64,000 bases of DNA from Achromobacter mucicolens (GTDB lineage Bacteria; Pseudomonadota; Gammaproteobacteria; Burkholderiales; Burkholderiaceae_B), in the NCBI RefSeq assembly GCF_902859725.1, contig NZ_CADIJP010000012.1, positions 1-64,000 of the forward strand, in the 5' to 3' direction. How positions within the stretch are numbered: the stretch's first letter is position 1; the number at the start of each line of letters is the position of its first letter. Below are positions 8,647 through 16,621 of this stretch, piece after piece. The notes below the pieces were generated by a model that had not been told where the DNA came from, ran no database searches, and saw only the letters and a list, made by a program, of their open reading frames with translations. Position numbers and translations under genes: made by a program.

Positions 8647-9072
8647 CTAGCGCGCAAGAGGGCGAGCTCCCTCTTGCGCCAGGCGCAGCCACCAGCCGGT
8701 CTCGCGCCGGGCCAGCATCAGGTCCACGGCCACCATGACCAGCAGGAATCCGCACTCGGCCAGATTCAGATTGGCGACCACCTGATAGGTCGCCAGCAGG
8801 GTTATGCCGGTGACGCCGGCAAGATATGCGGGCCAAGCGGGCGGCACCCCGGACGCGATGGCTCGAAGGCGGCGCGACAGGCACAACCACGCCACCAGCG
8901 GCAGGCTCAGCATCGACAGGGGGATGTAAATGGCAATGGCCGACAGCAGCACGTCAACCGCGAACTGCGTATGCAGGAACAGGGACATCAATACGATCAT
9001 GCCGACGCCCACGTACCAGAGCAGACGAAGGGAAATGAGACGAGTCAAGGTAACGGCTCGGTGATTCATCAA
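8647..9072 (-). CDS. Small integral membrane protein, unknown function
   Basis: The 141-residue product has about four hydrophobic segments (residues about 12-32, 37-62, 80-100 and 103-122) separated by short basic loops, and a basic C-terminal tail. No catalytic motif is visible and no family is recognised. The first codons are ATGATG. It is divergent from the monooxygenase gene at 9148, with about 75 bases between them. Confidence 0.55.
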   Translation of the reverse strand: MMNHRAVTLTRLISLRLLWYVGVGMIVLMSLFLHTQFAVDVLLSAIAIYIPLSMLSLPLVAWLCLSRRLRAIASGVPPAWPAYLAGVTGITLLATYQVVANLNLAECGFLLVMVAVDLMLARRETGWWLRLAQEGARPLAR

Positions 9073-9147
9073 TCGGACTGGAAGCGGAAATTTCGGCCAT
9101 ACTACTCCCGGCCTTGCCCCCCTCCCCCTTCAATCGGAGACAAAACC

Positions 9148-9438
9148 ATGATTCAGGAGATTGCCAGCATCCACGTCCGCGAAGGACAGGAAGCGCTGTT
9201 CGAAGCCGGTGTGACCCAGGCGAAGCCGCTTTTTCTGCGCGCCAAGGGTTGCCATGGCATGGAACTGTACCGCAGCATCGAGCAGCCGCAGCGTTACACG
9301 CTGGTGGTGGACTGGGAAACGGTCGAAAACCACATGGTGGATTTCCGCGAGTCGCCCGATTTCCAGGAATGGCGCAAGCTGGTGGGCGGCTTTTTCGTCG
9401 AGCCGCCCCAGGTGCACCACGAACAGAAAGTGATCTGA
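9148..9438 (+). CDS. Antibiotic biosynthesis monooxygenase (ABM) domain protein
   Basis: This 96-residue protein is a single ABM ferredoxin-like domain (IASIHVREGQEALFEAGVTQ at the start; GCHGMELYRSIEQPQRYTL and VVDWETVENHM in the middle). Members are homodimeric cofactor-free oxygenases or haem-degrading and quinone-oxidising enzymes. Length is typical. The start at 9148 follows GGAGA; a longer reading frame from 8674 is only an open antisense frame. CGCGCCG and CGGCGCG after the stop codon can form a hairpin that may end its transcript. Substrate unknown. Confidence 0.8.
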   Translation: MIQEIASIHVREGQEALFEAGVTQAKPLFLRAKGCHGMELYRSIEQPQRYTLVVDWETVENHMVDFRESPDFQEWRKLVGGFFVEPPQVHHEQKVI

Positions 9439-9472
9439 GTGCCCCCGCGCCGGGCGGCAGCACGGCGCGGCA

Positions 9473-9829
9473 CTATTCTTGGGGCGGCTCGTTGTATTTA
9501 CGCGCACTGCGGCGGAAGGCGTCGGCGGGGTACTTGCGGGCGTTCTTCTCCATCTTGCCGGCGACCGCCTGCGCGATATCGATGCCCAGCTGATCGGCAA
9601 GCGCCACCAGGTACATCTGCACATCGGCGATCTCGTCCGCGGCATCCGCAAGGCGGGCGGCAGGCATATTGCGCGACTCGTCCTCGCTTAGCCACTGAAA
9701 CAGCGAGACCAGCTCGCCCGTTTCACCCGCCAGGGCCATGGCCAGATTCTTGGGCGAATGAAACTGCTGCCATTCGCGTTCGGCCGTGAACTGACGCACG
9801 GCAAGCCGGATCTCTTGCAGGTCTGACAT
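9473..9829 (-). CDS. MazG-like nucleotide pyrophosphohydrolase
   Basis: A 118-residue all-alpha NTP pyrophosphohydrolase of the MazG/RS21-C6 group, which hydrolyse (d)NTPs such as modified dCTP to the monophosphate. The metal-binding pattern is visible: GETGELVSLFQWL (35-47, EExxE-like) and DEIADVQMYLVALADQLG (65-82, ExxD). The ATG at 9829 is chosen because the MazG domain starts there; the longer frame to 10315 overlaps the exonuclease gene antisense-like. It lies 26 bases after the exonuclease gene on the same strand, suggesting a shared nucleotide and nucleic-acid housekeeping unit. Confidence 0.85.
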   Translation of the reverse strand: MSDLQEIRLAVRQFTAEREWQQFHSPKNLAMALAGETGELVSLFQWLSEDESRNMPAARLADAADEIADVQMYLVALADQLGIDIAQAVAGKMEKNARKYPADAFRRSARKYNEPPQE

Positions 9830-9855
9830 GGGAACTCCCACAAAATGACGCCGCG

Positions 9856-10476
9856 CTAAACCGAGGCCAGGCGAGCGCTGGCCGCCAGCGCCACGGCAAC
9901 GGTCGTGCGCACGTCGGCCAAGGCCCGGTGGGTGGGCTGCGAAGCGCCCACGTGCCGCGCCAGGATGTCGAGCTTGTGCGACGTCAGCTCGGGCCACGCG
10001 CGGCGCGCCAGCGCCAAAGTGCAGTGGGTGGCGTTCGAGAAAGGCATCCCCGTCTGGTCTGCCGCCGCGCTGAGGAAGCGCCGATCGAACGAGGCGTTGT
10101 GGAAAAACACCGGCAGGTCCTCGACAAACGCCAGGAACGAAGAAAAGGCCTGCGCGACCGGTATGCCGTCGCGATCGACTTCGGCCTGCGTGATGCCGGT
10201 GAGGCGGGAAATGAAGGAGGGCACGCGTGCGCAGGTGCGCACGACCTGCGTGTACTCGTTCACCACGGCGCCGCCCTCGCCGACCCTGACCGCCGCGAAT
10301 TCCAGGATTTCGCAACTGGCAGTGGACAGGCCGGTCGTTTCAAGGTCGGCCACGATGAAAGGGCCGCCCAACGCGTCAAGGGCTTGCGTGACCGCGGCCT
10401 GCGCACGGGCCGCGGGCCGGGAGGGGCGTGCCGGTGATGCGCCGCTCGAAAGCGTGCGCCGATACAAAAAGCTCAC
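9856..10476 (-). CDS. DnaQ-like 3'-5' exonuclease
   Basis: The 206-residue protein has the three exonuclease motifs of the DEDDh family: DLETTG (D44, E46), HNASFDRRFL, and HRALADVRTT near the C-terminus. Such proteins trim DNA or RNA 3' ends using two metals. The start is a GTG at 10476, four bases after the stop codon of the DUF1653 gene, with GGAG correctly spaced; the longer frame to 10680 runs opposite the sense of the DUF1653 gene and encodes Arg/Pro/Cys-rich nonsense. The two are therefore translationally linked. The exact substrate is unknown. Confidence 0.82.
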   Translation of the reverse strand: MSFLYRRTLSSGASPARPSRPAARAQAAVTQALDALGGPFIVADLETTGLSTASCEILEFAAVRVGEGGAVVNEYTQVVRTCARVPSFISRLTGITQAEVDRDGIPVAQAFSSFLAFVEDLPVFFHNASFDRRFLSAAADQTGMPFSNATHCTLALARRAWPELTSHKLDILARHVGASQPTHRALADVRTTVAVALAASARLASV

Positions 10477-10480
10477 GGGC

Positions 10481-10711
10481 CTACTCCGCGGGGTGCAGCG
10501 CGGCGAAGCGGTCCGAGCCGTCGGCAAGCTTGCCAAAGAACAGCTCGGCCGGTCGCACCCACAGACCGCGCGCATGCGGCCAAAGATGTTCGTACACCAC
10601 CATCGATTCCTCGGTCTCGGAATGGCGGGCAGTGCCCACATAGCGATACAGGCCGCCCTTGTAGTGGCGGTGCGTGGCAAGTGCTAAGGCTTCGGATTCG
10701 GTCATGGACAT
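10481..10711 (-). CDS. DUF1653 domain protein
   Basis: A 76-residue protein with the DUF1653 core (HYKGGLYRYVGTARHSETEE, then VVYEHLW and LWVRPAELFFGKL). Function of the family is not established. The start is uncertain: tandem ATGs at 10711 and 10705 and a GTG at 10759 are all possible, and none has a good ribosome site; the conserved domain begins about residue 17 of this choice. Its stop codon lies four bases before the GTG start of the exonuclease gene. Confidence 0.75.
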   Translation of the reverse strand: MSMTESEALALATHRHYKGGLYRYVGTARHSETEESMVVYEHLWPHARGLWVRPAELFFGKLADGSDRFAALHPAE

Positions 10712-10822
10712 CGGCGGCAAATGGCGTGGCCCGCCGCGGAAACTGCCCGCGCGGGCCACGGAGGATCGGCAATGCCGTGTTTATAGCGCAATTGGGACCC
10801 GCTTCGCGCGATCTCAGCCGCG

Positions 10823-12166
10823 TCACGCGGCGCGCAGACGTGCCGTGGCCTCGACGCGGGCTTCAGTCAGGTCCTCGGTGACGCCGGCAAGCTTGGCCGA
10901 TTGCGCGAGCGACACTTCAACCACCTGACCCATGATTTCGGTGACGCGGCGCGATGAGGCGACGATGCCCTCCATCGTGCCCCCTGCTGACTGGACTTGC
11001 ACTGCGCCGCCTTCGACCTGTGCCACCGACGTCGTGATGAGCGCCTTGATTTCCTTGGCGGCGGCGGCGCTGCTCTGCGCCAGGTTGCGGACTTCGGACG
11101 CCACGACCGCGAATCCCTTACCGTGTTCGCCCGCGCGCGCCGCTTCGACCGCGGCGTTCAGCGCCAGGATGTTGGTCTGGAATGCGATGCCGTCCATGAC
11201 CCCGATGATTTCGGAAATTCGGCGCGAGCTGCCGGTGATGGCTTCCATCGTGGCCACCACCTCGCGCATCGTGTCGCCACCGGTTTCCGCGACGCGGCTC
11301 GCGTCCTGCGCAAGGCTATTGGCCTGCCGCGCTCTTTCGGCGTTCTCAGTCAGGCCTTGCACGGCGACTTGCAGCGTCTGCGCCGCCGTAAAACGCTTGG
11401 TGATGTCGGTGGCAAATTTAACGACCTTGAAGGGCCGGCCCTGCGCGTCGAAGATCGGGTTGTAGCTGGCTTCGATCCACACCTGACGCCCGCCCTTGCC
11501 GAGGCGCATGTACTGACCCGTGTCATGTTCGCCGTTGCGCAGCCTGCGCCAGAAATCCTTGTAGGCCGTGCTTCTTGCCTCGTCGGCAGGTACGAACATG
11601 CTGTGGTGCCGGCCCAGCACCTCGTCCGCGCGATAGCCCACCGCATTGAGGAACAGGTCGTTGGCGCGCACGATGGTGCCGTCCAGTTCAAACTCGATGA
11701 TCGCCTGAACCTTGGAGATCGCCGCGAGCTGGCCTTCGGAATCCGCCTGCCGGTGCTGCTGCTCGGTAATGTCCGTGGCGTACTTGATGACCTTCAGCGG
11801 CTGTCCGCGCTTGTCAACGATTGGGTTGTAGGACGCCTGCAGCCAGACATCCGATCCGTCTTTGCGAATTCGCCGGTATCTGCCGGAATCATGGGCGCCC
11901 TGCCCCAGCCTTTCCCAGAAGGCTGCGTACTGCGCCGACCCGCGCTCTTGCGGCGCGATGAACATGCGATGGTGATGTCCCTGGATCTCGTCGAGCGCAT
12001 AGCCCATTGTGTCCAGGAAATTCTGGTTGGCCGTCAGTATGTGGCCATTCAGATCAAACTCGATGACCGCCTGCGATTTATGAATCGCGTCGATTTGTCC
12101 GAGCAGATCAACTTTGTCGGTGCTGCGGTATCCACGGATGAATCGGCCAAGAGTATGCCAAAGCAT
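10823..12166 (-). CDS. Soluble PAS-PAS methyl-accepting chemotaxis protein (BdlA-like)
   Basis: The 447-residue protein has two tandem PAS domains (about 24-135 and 146-257), each with the SYNP motif and ending KYATDIT or KFATDIT, followed by a chemoreceptor signalling domain whose conserved hairpin tip is at about 320-365 ([20 protein letters not shown], then [10 protein letters not shown]). There is no membrane segment, so it is cytoplasmic, like Pseudomonas BdlA (PAS-PAS-MCP, about 417 residues), which links redox or nutrient cues to biofilm dispersal. No CheR-binding pentapeptide is seen at the C-terminus. Haem or FAD in the PAS domains is possible but cannot be seen. Confidence 0.87.
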   Translation of the reverse strand: MLWHTLGRFIRGYRSTDKVDLLGQIDAIHKSQAVIEFDLNGHILTANQNFLDTMGYALDEIQGHHHRMFIAPQERGSAQYAAFWERLGQGAHDSGRYRRIRKDGSDVWLQASYNPIVDKRGQPLKVIKYATDITEQQHRQADSEGQLAAISKVQAIIEFELDGTIVRANDLFLNAVGYRADEVLGRHHSMFVPADEARSTAYKDFWRRLRNGEHDTGQYMRLGKGGRQVWIEASYNPIFDAQGRPFKVVKFATDITKRFTAAQTLQVAVQGLTENAERARQANSLAQDASRVAETGGDTMREVVATMEAITGSSRRISEIIGVMDGIAFQTNILALNAAVEAARAGEHGKGFAVVASEVRNLAQSSAAAAKEIKALITTSVAQVEGGAVQVQSAGGTMEGIVASSRRVTEIMGQVVEVSLAQSAKLAGVTEDLTEARVEATARLRAA

Positions 12167-12209
12167 GGTGACCTCCAGGGGTGAGTTTGCCGGCGTGCCT
12201 GGTACACGT

Positions 12210-12224
12210 GTATCTAATAGATAC
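12210..12224. promoter_or_regulatory. 15-bp palindrome upstream of the chemoreceptor gene
   Basis: GTATCTAATAGATAC is a perfect 7-1-7 palindrome centred about 51 bases upstream of the chemoreceptor start codon. Position and symmetry suggest an operator for a dimeric regulator; the regulator is unknown. Confidence 0.5.
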
Positions 12225-12228
12225 TATT

Positions 12229-12271
12229 GATCCCAGAAAATATCACGACTCATCGCACTTTTTTTGGGATC
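12229..12271. repeat. Long inverted repeat between GST and chemoreceptor genes
   Basis: GATCCCAGAAAA (12229-12240) pairs with TTTTTTTGGGATC (ending 12271), 11 of 12 bases, around an 18-base AT-rich loop. It could end transcription from the glutathione transferase gene or act as an operator of the chemoreceptor gene; the T-run lies inside the stem, so it is not a standard terminator. Confidence 0.5.
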
Positions 12272-12325
12272 AGTCCGAAATAAATTCCAACCGTCGTCGT
12301 GACGCACACCCGGGTAATCCCGGAT

Positions 12326-13036
12326 TCAAGCCGCATCCAGCTCGCGATATTGACGGAAAATCCCTTCGCCAAATGGCAGACGGCGTCCGCTTGCGAAATA
12401 GCCCTGCAATTCGGGCAGCGCCGTCACGCGTTCGTGCAGCGCGAACACATTGGGATAATGCGCGGCCACCGTGGCCATCCGTTTGGGAAAGGCGTACAAC
12501 AGCCCGTCGACCAGGTGATACAAGGACAGGTCGACATAGGTCCATTTGCCGCCACCCGCCAGCCAGGCATCCGTCCCGTCCAGCAGCCGCTCGAAATATC
12601 CCAAAAACTTCGGAATACGCTCTTCGCGAAAGACCCGGGCGCGACGAGCAGCCTCTTCCTTCTGGTCTTCGTAATAATCGCTGGCGGAAATGGGGTGATG
12701 GGTGTCGTGCGCTTCGGCCACCATGTCGGCGATCGTGAGTTGCAGCTGATTTACCCACAATCGTCCTTCGAGCGATTCAGGGGCAAGGCCATGTTTCTCG
12801 CCAAGGAAAAGCAGGATGTTGGCCGTCTGCCCCAGCGTCATTTTTCCGGCCACCAGATAAGGCGGGGCAAAAGGCGGATGCTTGCGGGCCGATCGCATGT
12901 CATCGATCAACGTGCCTTCGTCGGCGCCCGGATCACGCGCCCGCTCCCGATAAGGAATGCCGCCTGCTTCCAGCGCCAGGCGCACGAATTCTCCCCGCCC
13001 GGGGATGCCATCCCAATACCAAAGGTCGTAAGTCAT
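12326..13036 (-). CDS. Glutathione S-transferase family protein
   Basis: The 236-residue protein has an N-terminal thioredoxin-like domain (MTYDLWYWDGIPGRGEFVRL, with the PxxPYL-type cis-proline region at FAPPYLVAGKMTLGQTANIL) and an all-helical C-terminal domain (about 85-235). The GRGE-type start resembles sigma-class-like bacterial GSTs, where a tyrosine or serine near the N-terminus activates glutathione. AAGGAG precedes the ATG at 13036, which fixes the start. It is monocistronic. The electrophilic substrate is unknown. Confidence 0.85.
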   Translation of the reverse strand: MTYDLWYWDGIPGRGEFVRLALEAGGIPYRERARDPGADEGTLIDDMRSARKHPPFAPPYLVAGKMTLGQTANILLFLGEKHGLAPESLEGRLWVNQLQLTIADMVAEAHDTHHPISASDYYEDQKEEAARRARVFREERIPKFLGYFERLLDGTDAWLAGGGKWTYVDLSLYHLVDGLLYAFPKRMATVAAHYPNVFALHERVTALPELQGYFASGRRLPFGEGIFRQYRELDAA

Positions 13037-13131
13037 ACGGTCTCCTTTCAGTTGGCGCAGCCGAATCTGAAGTCTGCAGCCGCGCCCGGCTGTTAGCAAG
13101 GCGCATTCCGCAAGCGCGGGACGATGCGCAC

Positions 13132-13164
13132 AAAAAAAGCGCAGGCGGCAAGCCTGCGCGTTTT
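13132..13164 (-). terminator. Intrinsic terminator of the transketolase-GMC operon
   Basis: GCGCAGGC (13139-13146) pairs with GCCTGCGC (13152-13159) around a 5-base loop. On the minus strand seven T residues follow; on the plus strand four T residues follow after one G. It lies 18 bases beyond the GMC oxidoreductase stop codon and closes the minus-strand operon that begins at 17479. Confidence 0.88.
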
Positions 13165-13181
13165 ATGCCGAGGGCAGGTGC

Positions 13182-14780
13182 TTACCCCTGCGCCGCGTCC
13201 TCAAGAATCAATTCCGCGCCGCGTTCGGCCACCATCATCACAGCGGCTTGCGTGTTGCCTGAAACCATCTTCGGCATGACCGACGCATCCACCACGCGCA
13301 GGCCAATCAGCCCGTTGACCCGCAAACGCACGTCGGTGACGGCCGCCGCATCCGTCCCCATGCGGCAGGTGCCAATGGGGTGATAGATGGTCTGACCGTT
13401 GCGCCGGGCGAAATCCAGCCATTCGTCGTCGGTGTCCACATCCGGCCCCGGGCTGATTTCCGCTTGCACATAGCGCTGCATGGCGGGCCGGCCCACGATG
13501 CGCCGGGCCACCTGCATGCCGCCCACCAGGCTATCGCGGTCGACCTGCGCGGACAGGAAGTTGGGCCGGATCGCAGGTCCGGCCATGGGATCGGCCGACT
13601 TGATATGAATGGACCCGACCGACTCGGGACGCAACTGGGCCACGCCGATGGTCATGCCAGGGTGGCGATCCAGAATGCGTTCGGCTGCGTTGGCGTAACT
13701 GGCGTGCACAAAGAAGAACTGCACGTCCGGCGTGGGCAGGCCGGGACGGCTCTTCACGAAGCCATGCACCAATCCCGTGCCGAGCGTCAGGATGCCTTTG
13801 CGGCTCATGTAATAGCGCGCCACCTGCTGCGCCAGCCGCCAGCCGCGCGACATCTCGTTCAAGGTCACCGTGTTCCTGACGCGCCAGTTCATGCGCGTGG
13901 CGAAGTGGTCGATGTAGTTTTCGCCCACCGACGGCAGCGCGTGCACGAGGTCGATGCCATGCGTCTTCAACAAGGCCGGGTTGCCCACGCCGGACAATTC
14001 GAGCAATTGCGGCGACTGCACCGCACCCATGCAAAGCAACGTTTCGCGGCGCGCCCGCACGGTGTGCTCCTGACCGTTCTTGCGATAGGCCACACCGACG
14101 CAGCGCTTTCCTTCGAATACCAGCCTCGTGACATGGGCGCCGCATTCGACGCTGAGATTGCGCCGGCCGGCCGCCGGTTTCAGGTAGCCGTCCACGACGC
14201 TCCAGCGCCGGCCACGGTGCTGGAGCACCTGGTAATAGCCCACGCCTTCCTGGTCGCCGCTGTTGTAATCCGGATTGAACGGCTGGCCGTCTTCGCGCGC
14301 AGCCTGCAGGAAAGCATCCGACACGGGAAAGCGTTCGGCGACCTCTTCGAGGTGCATCGGCCCGTCCTTGCCGCGGTTCTCGCCCCCCGGCGAGTAGTTC
14401 TCGATCTTGCGGTAGATGCGCTCGGCCTCGTCGCGGCCCCAACCTGCCGCGCCGGCCGCCACCCAGCCGTCGTAATCCTGGGGCTGGCCGCGTACGTAGA
14501 TCATGCCGTTGATGAGCGTCGATCCGCCCAACCCCTTGCCGCGCGGCACGGCGATGACCCGACCGTGGACGTTGTCCTCGGGCTCCGTCGCAAAGCGCCA
14601 GTTGTATTGCGGATCGACCAGCAGCTTGGAAAAGCCCGCTGGAATCGGAATCCACATGCTGCGCGCCTCCTGGCCGGCTTCCAGCAGCAGTACGCGATGC
14701 CTGCCATCCGCACTGAGGCGGTTGGCCAGGATGCAGCCGGCTGTTCCGCCGCCCGCGATGATGAAATCGTAGTCGCCCAT
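13182..14780 (-). CDS. GMC-family FAD oxidoreductase (choline/alcohol dehydrogenase type)
   Basis: A 532-residue flavoprotein that oxidises a primary or secondary alcohol to a carbonyl. The FAD dinucleotide motif is at 9-22 (AGGGTAGCILANRL), the GMC signature region RGKGLGGSTLINGMIYVRG at about 80-98, and the catalytic histidine/asparagine pair lies in YHPIGTCRMG and SGNTQAAVMMVAERGAEL near the C-terminus. Length is typical of BetA-like enzymes. It is last in the operon split transketolase, AroE-like, GMC, 37 bases after the AroE-like gene, so its substrate is probably an intermediate or entry compound of that pathway rather than choline. Confidence 0.87.
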   Translation of the reverse strand: MGDYDFIIAGGGTAGCILANRLSADGRHRVLLLEAGQEARSMWIPIPAGFSKLLVDPQYNWRFATEPEDNVHGRVIAVPRGKGLGGSTLINGMIYVRGQPQDYDGWVAAGAAGWGRDEAERIYRKIENYSPGGENRGKDGPMHLEEVAERFPVSDAFLQAAREDGQPFNPDYNSGDQEGVGYYQVLQHRGRRWSVVDGYLKPAAGRRNLSVECGAHVTRLVFEGKRCVGVAYRKNGQEHTVRARRETLLCMGAVQSPQLLELSGVGNPALLKTHGIDLVHALPSVGENYIDHFATRMNWRVRNTVTLNEMSRGWRLAQQVARYYMSRKGILTLGTGLVHGFVKSRPGLPTPDVQFFFVHASYANAAERILDRHPGMTIGVAQLRPESVGSIHIKSADPMAGPAIRPNFLSAQVDRDSLVGGMQVARRIVGRPAMQRYVQAEISPGPDVDTDDEWLDFARRNGQTIYHPIGTCRMGTDAAAVTDVRLRVNGLIGLRVVDASVMPKMVSGNTQAAVMMVAERGAELILEDAAQG

Positions 14781-14817
14781 CTTCTTCCACCGGGTTCTGG
14801 ATATGCGTCGCGCGCGC

Positions 14818-15621
14818 CTAGCGCGCGGCCGTCACACCCAGCGTTTCCACCATCAATTCGATCTGGCAGGCCAGCATCGGCGCACCGTAATGGACCTTGC
14901 AGCCGCGCGCCCGCGCCGCGACGAGCAACGCGGTGTCCTTGGGCTGCATGATGACCTCGCAGACCAGTTGATCCGGCGTCAAGCGGCTGGCGTCCAGCGG
15001 CAGCGGATCGCCTTCCTTCATGCCCAACGACGTGCCGTTGACGACCAGGTCATGGCCGGACGGATCGGCATTGCCCACGGATATCTGCGCGTCCGGATGC
15101 AGCGACAGGATGCGGGCCTTGAGGTCCTCGGCCTTGGCCGGCGTGCGGTTGGCGATGGTCAGGCGCGACACGCCAGCCTGCACCAGTGCAAAGCCGATCG
15201 CGTTGGCCGCGCCGCCCGCGCCGGCCAGATAGACGCTCTTGCCTTCCGGTGCGACACCGCAGCTGCGCAGACCGCGGACAAAACCTTCGCCGTCCAGCAT
15301 ATGGGCCACCAGTCGCCCATCGGCCTCGCGCCGCAGCACGTTGGCCGCGCCGATCTTGCGCGCGACAGGCGTGGCTTCGTCGGCCAATTCCAGGACGGCC
15401 GTCTTGTGCGGCACCGTGACGATCACGCCCCCCAGATTCTCCAGACGACGCAGGCCCTCAACCACGGCAGCAAGGTTGTCCGGCCGCGCGTGAAACGGCA
15501 CGCAGACCCCGTCATAGCCGATCTTGGCGAAATGCTCGTTCATGCGCTGCGGCGTCTTCACATGGTGAATGGGATCGGCCAGGATGCCGAACAGGCGCGT
15601 GTTGCCGCTGATTTCCTTCAT
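14818..15621 (-). CDS. Shikimate-dehydrogenase-like NAD(P) oxidoreductase, atypical
   Basis: The 267-residue protein has the AroE fold: the catalytic lysine is K73 in VTVPHK, the paired aspartate is D110 in MLDGEGF, N94 is in AANV, the nucleotide loop GAGGAANAI is at 134-142, and GAPMLACQ closes the C-terminus. The two serines that bind shikimate in AroE (S14 and S16 of the E. coli enzyme, motif HSxSP) are replaced by V21 and T23 (HHVKTP). It is therefore unlikely to be the biosynthetic AroE. It lies 13 bases after the transketolase C-subunit gene in the same operon, which points to a catabolic polyol or cyclitol-acid substrate. Confidence 0.82.
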   Translation of the reverse strand: MKEISGNTRLFGILADPIHHVKTPQRMNEHFAKIGYDGVCVPFHARPDNLAAVVEGLRRLENLGGVIVTVPHKTAVLELADEATPVARKIGAANVLRREADGRLVAHMLDGEGFVRGLRSCGVAPEGKSVYLAGAGGAANAIGFALVQAGVSRLTIANRTPAKAEDLKARILSLHPDAQISVGNADPSGHDLVVNGTSLGMKEGDPLPLDASRLTPDQLVCEVIMQPKDTALLVAARARGCKVHYGAPMLACQIELMVETLGVTAAR

Positions 15622-15634
15622 GGGTGTCTCCGGA

Positions 15635-16621
15635 TCAAAGCTTGATGAATTCCCGCGCGACGCCGGCAATGCCTTCGGCGTCGAGCTTGTAATGGGCGTA
15701 CAGGGTGGTGGGCGGCGCAATGAGGCTGTATTCGTCATAAATGCCATGACGGCGCAGCCGGGTACCGGTGCCTGCGTCGGCCAGCACCTCCGCGACCGCC
15801 GATCCGAGGCCGCCCAGCACATTGTGCTCTTCGACCGTCATCATCAGCCGGGATTGGCCCGCAGCCTTCAGGATGGCGTCGCGGTCGAGCGGCTTGATCG
15901 TGGGCATGTCGATCACGCCTACCGACAGGCCCTCTTCACGCAACTGCCGGGCGGCGGCCAACGCGCCGTGCAGCGTGATGCCGCACGCGATCAACGTCAG
16001 GTCGCTACCAACATCGTGGACAATCGCTCGGCCAAACTCGAACGGCGTGCCGTCTTCATAGACCTGCGGATCGCGTCCGCGTCCGATACGGAAGTAGATG
16101 GGCTCGGGCCAGTCCGCGGACGCCTTGATGGCGGACGCAAGTTGCGGCCCGTCGGCAGGCGACACCACCGTCAGTCCCGCGAGCGCGCGCATGGTGGAGA
16201 TGTCTTCGGTGGCGTGGTGGGAGGTTCCATAGAAGCCCAGGCTGATCCCGGTGTGATGGCCTATCAGGCGCACCGGCAGCCGGGTGTAGGCGACATCCAT
16301 CCGGATCTGCTCGCAGCACAACAGGCCGAGGAACGAGGCAAAGGTGGCGACAAACGGCATCATGCCGGTCGTCGCAAGCCCGGCCGCAGCCGACACCATG
16401 TTCTGCTCGGAGATGCCGAACTGCACATAGCGATCGGGGTAGGCCTGGGCGAAACGGTTCAAGCCGTTCGAGTACTGCAGATCGGCCGACCCGGCCACGA
16501 CCGGATGCCCCGCCTTCGCCAGATCGATCAGCGCGTCAGAGAGATAAGACAGCCCAGGGTTCACCGCATTGAGGGCTCGGTACTGCCAGGAATCGGGAGA
16601 GAGGACTTGTGCCTGTGCCAT
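15635..16621 (-). CDS. Transketolase C-terminal subunit (split type)
   Basis: The 328-residue protein carries the pyrimidine-binding and C-terminal domains of a transketolase. The catalytic glutamate that activates thiamine diphosphate is E72 in QFGISEQNM; HHTGISLGFYGTSHHATED is the conserved substrate-channel region. It begins directly after the stop codon of the N-terminal subunit gene (adjacent bases 16622/16621), so the two are coupled and make one heteromeric enzyme. Split transketolases of this kind occur in specialised sugar pathways (for example apulose or sulfo-sugar breakdown). Substrate here is unknown. Confidence 0.88.
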   Translation of the reverse strand: MAQAQVLSPDSWQYRALNAVNPGLSYLSDALIDLAKAGHPVVAGSADLQYSNGLNRFAQAYPDRYVQFGISEQNMVSAAAGLATTGMMPFVATFASFLGLLCCEQIRMDVAYTRLPVRLIGHHTGISLGFYGTSHHATEDISTMRALAGLTVVSPADGPQLASAIKASADWPEPIYFRIGRGRDPQVYEDGTPFEFGRAIVHDVGSDLTLIACGITLHGALAAARQLREEGLSVGVIDMPTIKPLDRDAILKAAGQSRLMMTVEEHNVLGGLGSAVAEVLADAGTGTRLRRHGIYDEYSLIAPPTTLYAHYKLDAEGIAGVAREFIKL

